Below, one piece after another: positions 59,985-64,000 of a DNA stretch of 64,000 bases. The stretch spans positions 35,472,001 to 35,536,000 of the forward strand of contig CM068592.1 in the NCBI GenBank assembly GCA_035048485.1, written 5' to 3'. The translations under genes and the position numbers were made by a program. This DNA comes from Pteria penguin. Taxonomy: Eukaryota; Mollusca; Bivalvia; Pterioida; Pteriidae. The notes beneath the pieces are model-generated. The model saw only the letters and a program-made list of their open reading frames with translations, was not told where the DNA came from and made no database searches. Each line of letters starts with the position of its first letter. The first letter of the stretch is position 1.

Positions 59985-60180
59985 TTGGTATCTTCAAGAT
60001 AGTAAATTGAGTTTTCAAAATAGTTTGTTGAATTTTCAAGACAGATAAGTTGAATTTTCAAGACTGTATCTCGAATTTTCAAGTTATTATTTTGAATTTT
60101 CAAGATAGTAAGTTGAATTTTCAAGATGGTATATTGAATTTTCAAGATAGTATGTTGAATTTTCAAAATAAAATACAAAA
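59985..60180. repeat. 21-22-bp minisatellite
   Basis: About nine copies of 'ttgaattttcaagatagtaa' + 'g'. The core ttgaattttcaa is nearly self-complementary. Confidence 0.92.
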
Positions 60181-60480
60181 TTAATTGGCCCTAATTGGCT
60201 TCCGTAGCTCTTTATTTTGATATTAAAAAGAAAACAAATCCATGTTGCGGACTGCCATCAGGAGAGTTAAGACATTACAACGCATCATATCGCCAGGTTT
60301 GATGATAAATATGTAAATCATCTAGTCAGCTAGTGTCATATTGTATATTTATGACTTGTCATTTCATATTTCTGTTTTAATAGAAACTTTTATCAACGAT
60401 CAGAGGAAATTCGAATACTGCCGTCGAGCATTCCTTGCACTGCAACAGGCCATAATATTTCTGATTATGATAAGATTTAA

Positions 60481-61220
60481 TGTTTTAAGAGCATTTATTC
60501 TGCATATATAACACTTGTTGCAGTAATCATGTAGTAGAGTGATTTATTACATGTTTGTAATAAATATCTGGATATTTATTTGTATTTTCATTTATTGTAT
60601 TGTTCTTTAATAATACTTACTGTTTTGATCCATTTTTAGAACTGAAGGGACTTTCCCTACATACTTTTCTATTTTTATAACAGGAACAAGTATGACATCA
60701 CTGAGGTCAGTTATTGTATAACATTACATGTCATTGGTCAAGCATAATTCAACTTTAAAACTCTTTTCATTGGTTATATTTTTTCCCACCAATTTATAGT
60801 CAGTGGTCATTGTTATTTCTTAGAGTGAAGACATGTTTATTTTCATAAGAAGAGATTTGTAATTTTCATCTTAGATCATCTATCGACTGTTTGCCATCTG
60901 ATGTATATTTTTCACAAGAGCCTTGTATCATATACAGGTAATTATTGTGTGAATTATTATTGAATTAATCATTGTTTGAATGTGTGATTTTCTGTTTGAT
61001 AATAATATTTTTGTGATTTCTAATTGTGTAATTTTGAGGAATGAATTATATTTTTCATAGAGATATATTTTGGGAAACTGTATAATTCATATATGTTTTG
61101 ATGCTGTAATTTTATTTTTTATTTATTATTGTTATTATAAATTTCCAGGACTGTTTATATTATCTGGAATAAAATCATGAACCTAGACTACTCTTGTCAT
61201 CATATTTGACCACTACAACA
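60481..61220 (+). mobile_element. Probable 5' LTR of a Ty3/gypsy-type retrotransposon
   Basis: The right end is set by the primer-binding site at 61221. Taking TGTT at 60481 as the left end gives a 740-bp LTR with TGTT...AACA terminal inverted bases and AATAAA at 61168-61173. The 3' LTR is outside the window, so the left border is a guess. Confidence 0.35.
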
Positions 61221-61238
61221 TTGGAGCCCACGTAGGGA
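61221..61238 (+). other. Candidate tRNA primer-binding site
   Basis: TTGGAGCCCACGTAGGGA starts just after the proposed LTR end in CA. TGG-initial 18-mers that complement a tRNA 3' end are the standard minus-strand priming site of LTR elements. The primer tRNA is not identified. Confidence 0.5.
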
Positions 61239-62257
61239 CGACTGATATCAACTTACCAGAGGAATGCCAGTCCATATGAAAATACCTGCCACACTTGTGA
61301 TGAGTATTACTCATAAACATTGAATTTACTTTACTATTGCATATACATGTACCTGTTGAGTTGAGCCAAACTTATCTGTGATAGTATTGACACTCTATAG
61401 TGCGTTACATTGGTGCCATACCATATGCCTTTGTGTGCCAGTGATAGAGATAGATGCTATACTGACTATACTATTATTCCATGTATACCTATACCTGCAT
61501 ACTACCCAAAGAGTGACTACGCCTGTGTGATGCTGCTGCCTCTTGTACCATACAGTGACATTATATTCTCTTTTGTATGAATTCATTGACTTTAATATTC
61601 TTTTACATGAATTCATAAACTTACCTGCCACATTGTACATCATATATTGATGAAGTACTATTATCTTGCCATACTTTACCTATAGATTGTCATGTGAATG
61701 ATAGTATCATAACTTGTGATATTTTGTGTAGATTTATGATATTTTGAGTCACCTGAGTATATGAGTACTGTTTGAAAATTTTTTATGCTTCATTGAACAC
61801 AATATTTATGCATGTGATTACTTCACCATTAGGTTCCAACAGGAGTTACTGTTCTTGAATAAGAGTTATCCATCTTTAAATTAATATTTGAAAATTCCTT
61901 TGAGTAGAGTTATCCTCCTTGCATTTATAGTCACTTAGAGTTATTCATCTTAGATATTGGGTGATTTACCTTAAATTTTTTAAAGTTTTCATGTTTGAGT
62001 TATCCTTCTTAGTTTTTGTCAATATTTGTTTATTTTGACAACAGTTTAGTTTGATATACATAGAATTTTGCAAGGTTAACGTTGAAGTTCAACTTCATAC
62101 CATATCAGTTTAAATTGAGTCACTTTATTGAAAGCAAATTATTTATTTCATTCAAATATTTTGCATTTTTGATTATATTACTTTTAAACTGTTCACATCA
62201 ATATTGCAAATATTATTGAAAAAATTTGTGTACATTGCTGAAACAAACAAAGAAATC
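61239..62257 (+). other. Retrotransposon untranslated leader
   Basis: About 1 kb between the primer-binding site and the gag start. AT-rich, with no open frame of note. It would carry packaging and translation signals of the element; none is recognisable by eye. Confidence 0.45.
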
Positions 62258-63415
62258 ATGGCAGAGGATTTATCTAAAGAAGAAATAGAGGCCATTGCTG
62301 CTGCATTCAAGGAAATGAAAGTGAGACCAAAAGCAGACAGTGCTGAAGACATGAAGAAGTGGATGATAGATTATGTTGCTCAGATGAAGGATGCTAACCC
62401 TGATCAGACATCTCCACAGTCTACCATTAAACAGGAGCCAAGCAATGATGCTGCATCTGTATCAACATCCAAAATACAGAGCCATTACATACCTAAACTA
62501 TCATGCTTCAGTGGTGACAGTAGTAAGCAGGATACATCATATGACCTGTGGAAGTACGAAGTAGACTGCCTCATAAAAGAGAAGTACACAGAGAGTAGTA
62601 TAGCGCAAGCCATCCGTCGTTCATTGCGAGGAGATGCCGGCAAAGTTGCCATGCGTCTTGGTCCAGAAGCATCAGTCACTGCCATATTAGATAAGATGGA
62701 AAGCGTATTCGGGACTATGGAGAGAGGTGAAAAGATTTTAGAAGAATTTTATAGTGCCAAGCAGAAGAAAGATGAAGATAGTATGGCATGGAGCTGCAGA
62801 TTGGAGGAGATATTCCGTAAAGCAGTGGTAAAAGGTGTGATGAGAAGGGGAGAGGCCAACGACAAGCTACGATCCAGATATTGGAACGGTCTACATCAAT
62901 GGTTACAGGATGTCAGTGGATACAAGTATGATCGTTTGACAGATTTTGACGATTTGCGTAAAGAAGTTAGACTTATGGAAAGGGAGCATAACAACAAGAA
63001 AGCTCAAGCCAACATGGCCATCCCTACATCTGATGATGCAACAAGCCAACCCAGTGAACTACAGGAGTTAAAAGGTATGATCCAGCAATTAACTACCAAG
63101 GTTACACAAATGGAGAAGGACAAACAGAAAGAGAGCCATCATACCAATGATAGACAGAAACAGCCATACGGAGGTGGACATAGACAACAGCAAAGAGGTC
63201 ATCATAATAGAAGAAATAGACAACAGAGAAACTACAGAGATGGAGAGGAATCATATGTTGATCCTAGACCTGATTCATATGATACTTTCACGGAGGAACC
63301 AGTGTGTTATAGGTGTGGACAATCCGGTCACCTTCAGCTAGGATGCAGAGTTATTTTACACCATAGACGTAACCCGTTAAACTTCAACAGACCTGCGTCG
63401 GGGGACAGACGTTAG
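62258..63415 (+). CDS. gag: Retrotransposon Gag with PNMA-like capsid and one CCHC zinc knuckle
   Basis: Structural protein of an LTR retrotransposon, 385 residues, intact. The start at 62258 (AAATCATGG) was preferred over an upstream non-ATG extension. Residues 1-70 are acidic and helical (MAEDLSKEEIEAIAAAFKEM). A capsid-like helical region follows, about residues 80-250: YDLWKYEVDCLIKEKYTESS, QAIRRSLRGDAGKVAMRLGP and DKMESVFGTMERGEKILEEF. It resembles the PNMA/Arc-type Gag of Ty3/gypsy elements. A coiled coil (LKGMIQQLTTKVTQMEKDKQ) and a basic Arg/Gln/Gly-rich stretch come next. The CCHC knuckle CYRCGQSGHLQLGC is at 350-363. The stop TAG (63413-63415) lies inside a hairpin downstream of a slippery site. 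No disabling mutation is seen, so the copy may be young. Confidence 0.93.
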   Translation: MAEDLSKEEIEAIAAAFKEMKVRPKADSAEDMKKWMIDYVAQMKDANPDQTSPQSTIKQEPSNDAASVSTSKIQSHYIPKLSCFSGDSSKQDTSYDLWKYEVDCLIKEKYTESSIAQAIRRSLRGDAGKVAMRLGPEASVTAILDKMESVFGTMERGEKILEEFYSAKQKKDEDSMAWSCRLEEIFRKAVVKGVMRRGEANDKLRSRYWNGLHQWLQDVSGYKYDRLTDFDDLRKEVRLMEREHNNKKAQANMAIPTSDDATSQPSELQELKGMIQQLTTKVTQMEKDKQKESHHTNDRQKQPYGGGHRQQQRGHHNRRNRQQRNYRDGEESYVDPRPDSYDTFTEEPVCYRCGQSGHLQLGCRVILHHRRNPLNFNRPASGDRR

Positions 63416-64000
63416 GTCATACAGAAGGTTCCCGCCCTAGTTCCAGGTATCAACAACAAACATCTTTGGTTGGGAATGCATCTGAAGTTACAATATCCAT
63501 TGATGGTAAGGAAGTTACATCACTTTTAGATACAGGGTCTACTGTTTCGACTGTTAGTGAGTCATTTCATCAACATCATCTCCAGCATCTACCACTTAAT
63601 CCAATAAATGATATTTTACACATTGAGTGTGCGGATGGTGGAATATTACCCTATAGTGGATACATTGAAGCTACAATTACTTCATCTGGACTTCCTCAAA
63701 CTTCAACTTCAACACTTTTCCCCATTCTTGTTGTACCTGATAGCAAATATAATAAGGATGTACCTGTACTTTTAGGGACCAACATTTTGCGACACTTACT
63801 CGACAATGTTCGTACCAAATATGGAGAGCAGTATTTACAGTCCGCAGAACTACACACACCATGGTATTTGACATTCCGTACTATGACATTGAGGGAAAAG
63901 GAGCTGAAGCGTAAACAGAATATACTTGGGATAGTGAAGTCTGCTGAGACACGCCCAGTTATTATATCACCTAATTCCAGTGTATCAGTTTCAGGCTACA
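63373..64000 (+). CDS. pol: Retrotransposon Pol, aspartic protease and start of downstream region (runs off the window)
   Basis: Open in the -1 frame relative to gag from 63373 (after TAA 63370-63372) to the window end, at least 209 codons with no stop and no needed ATG. The aspartic protease is clear: catalytic SLLDTGSTVSTVSE (D-T-G at 63529-63537) and, about 80 residues on, the second hallmark VPVLLGTNILRHLL. A linker follows (LREKELKRKQNILGIV, then RPVIISPNSSVSV). Reverse transcriptase, RNase H and integrase should follow beyond base 64000. Expression is probably by frameshifting from gag. Placement in Ty3/gypsy is inferred from the Gag and protease type; a Pao/BEL origin is less likely. 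Confidence 0.9.
63376..63418 (+). promoter_or_regulatory. Candidate -1 ribosomal frameshift signal at the gag/pol overlap
   Basis: The heptamer GTTAAAC (63376-63382) is in the gag frame as G TTA AAC. A 7-nt spacer follows, then a hairpin 63390-63418: GACCT/AGGTC outer stem, CGTC/GACG inner stem, G-rich loop. The pol frame is -1 to gag and is open from 63373, just before the heptamer. Confidence 0.65.

Overview
This is animal nuclear DNA: AT-rich, with multi-exon genes split by GT-AG introns, tRNA-derived SINEs, LINE and LTR retroelements, fold-back elements and very many minisatellites. The repeat style (SINEs with a central 'accgaggtcccgtgtcac' block, 'caaggtcaaggtca' dispersed repeats, a PAN plus C-type-lectin gene) suggests a mollusc, most likely a bivalve. 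The species cannot be told from the sequence, and the taxon call is inference.

Layout. (1) 590-4263, + strand: the last four coding exons of a Werner helicase (WRN) orthologue. (2) 6816-14837, - strand: seven phase-compatible exons of an unrecognised coiled-coil, Lys-rich protein, convergent with WRN. (3) 14838-20383: gene-free, with dispersed repeats and a SINE nested in a SINE. (4) 20384-28983, - strand: a complete five-exon DUF1295 / steroid-5-alpha-reductase-like membrane protein of 262 residues. (5) 30112-41402, + strand: four 3' exons of an unrecognised protein, whose introns hold a cluster of palindromic and fold-back elements. (6) 44560-45740, - strand: a decayed L1/Tx1-type LINE fragment. 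(7) 46441-49861, - strand: the 3' exons of a PAN plus C-type-lectin-domain protein. (8) 50651-50955: a frameshifted THAP-domain relic. (9) 53.1-60.2 kb: satellite-like arrays with no gene I can support. (10) about 60481-64000, + strand: the 5' part of a Ty3/gypsy-type LTR retrotransposon with a probable LTR, primer-binding site, PNMA-like gag and the start of pol, running off the window.

The genes look unrelated in function; this is an ordinary gene neighbourhood with heavy repeat load. The most notable structures are two minisatellites in two different genes that repeat the host exon's own 5' splice site, a GTTAAAC slippery site plus hairpin at the gag/pol overlap, a 12-bp target duplication that resolves the nested SINE, and an approximately 1.1-kb DNA transposon that splits a minisatellite. 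All exon structures were assembled by eye from splice signals, phase and reading frame, without transcripts.
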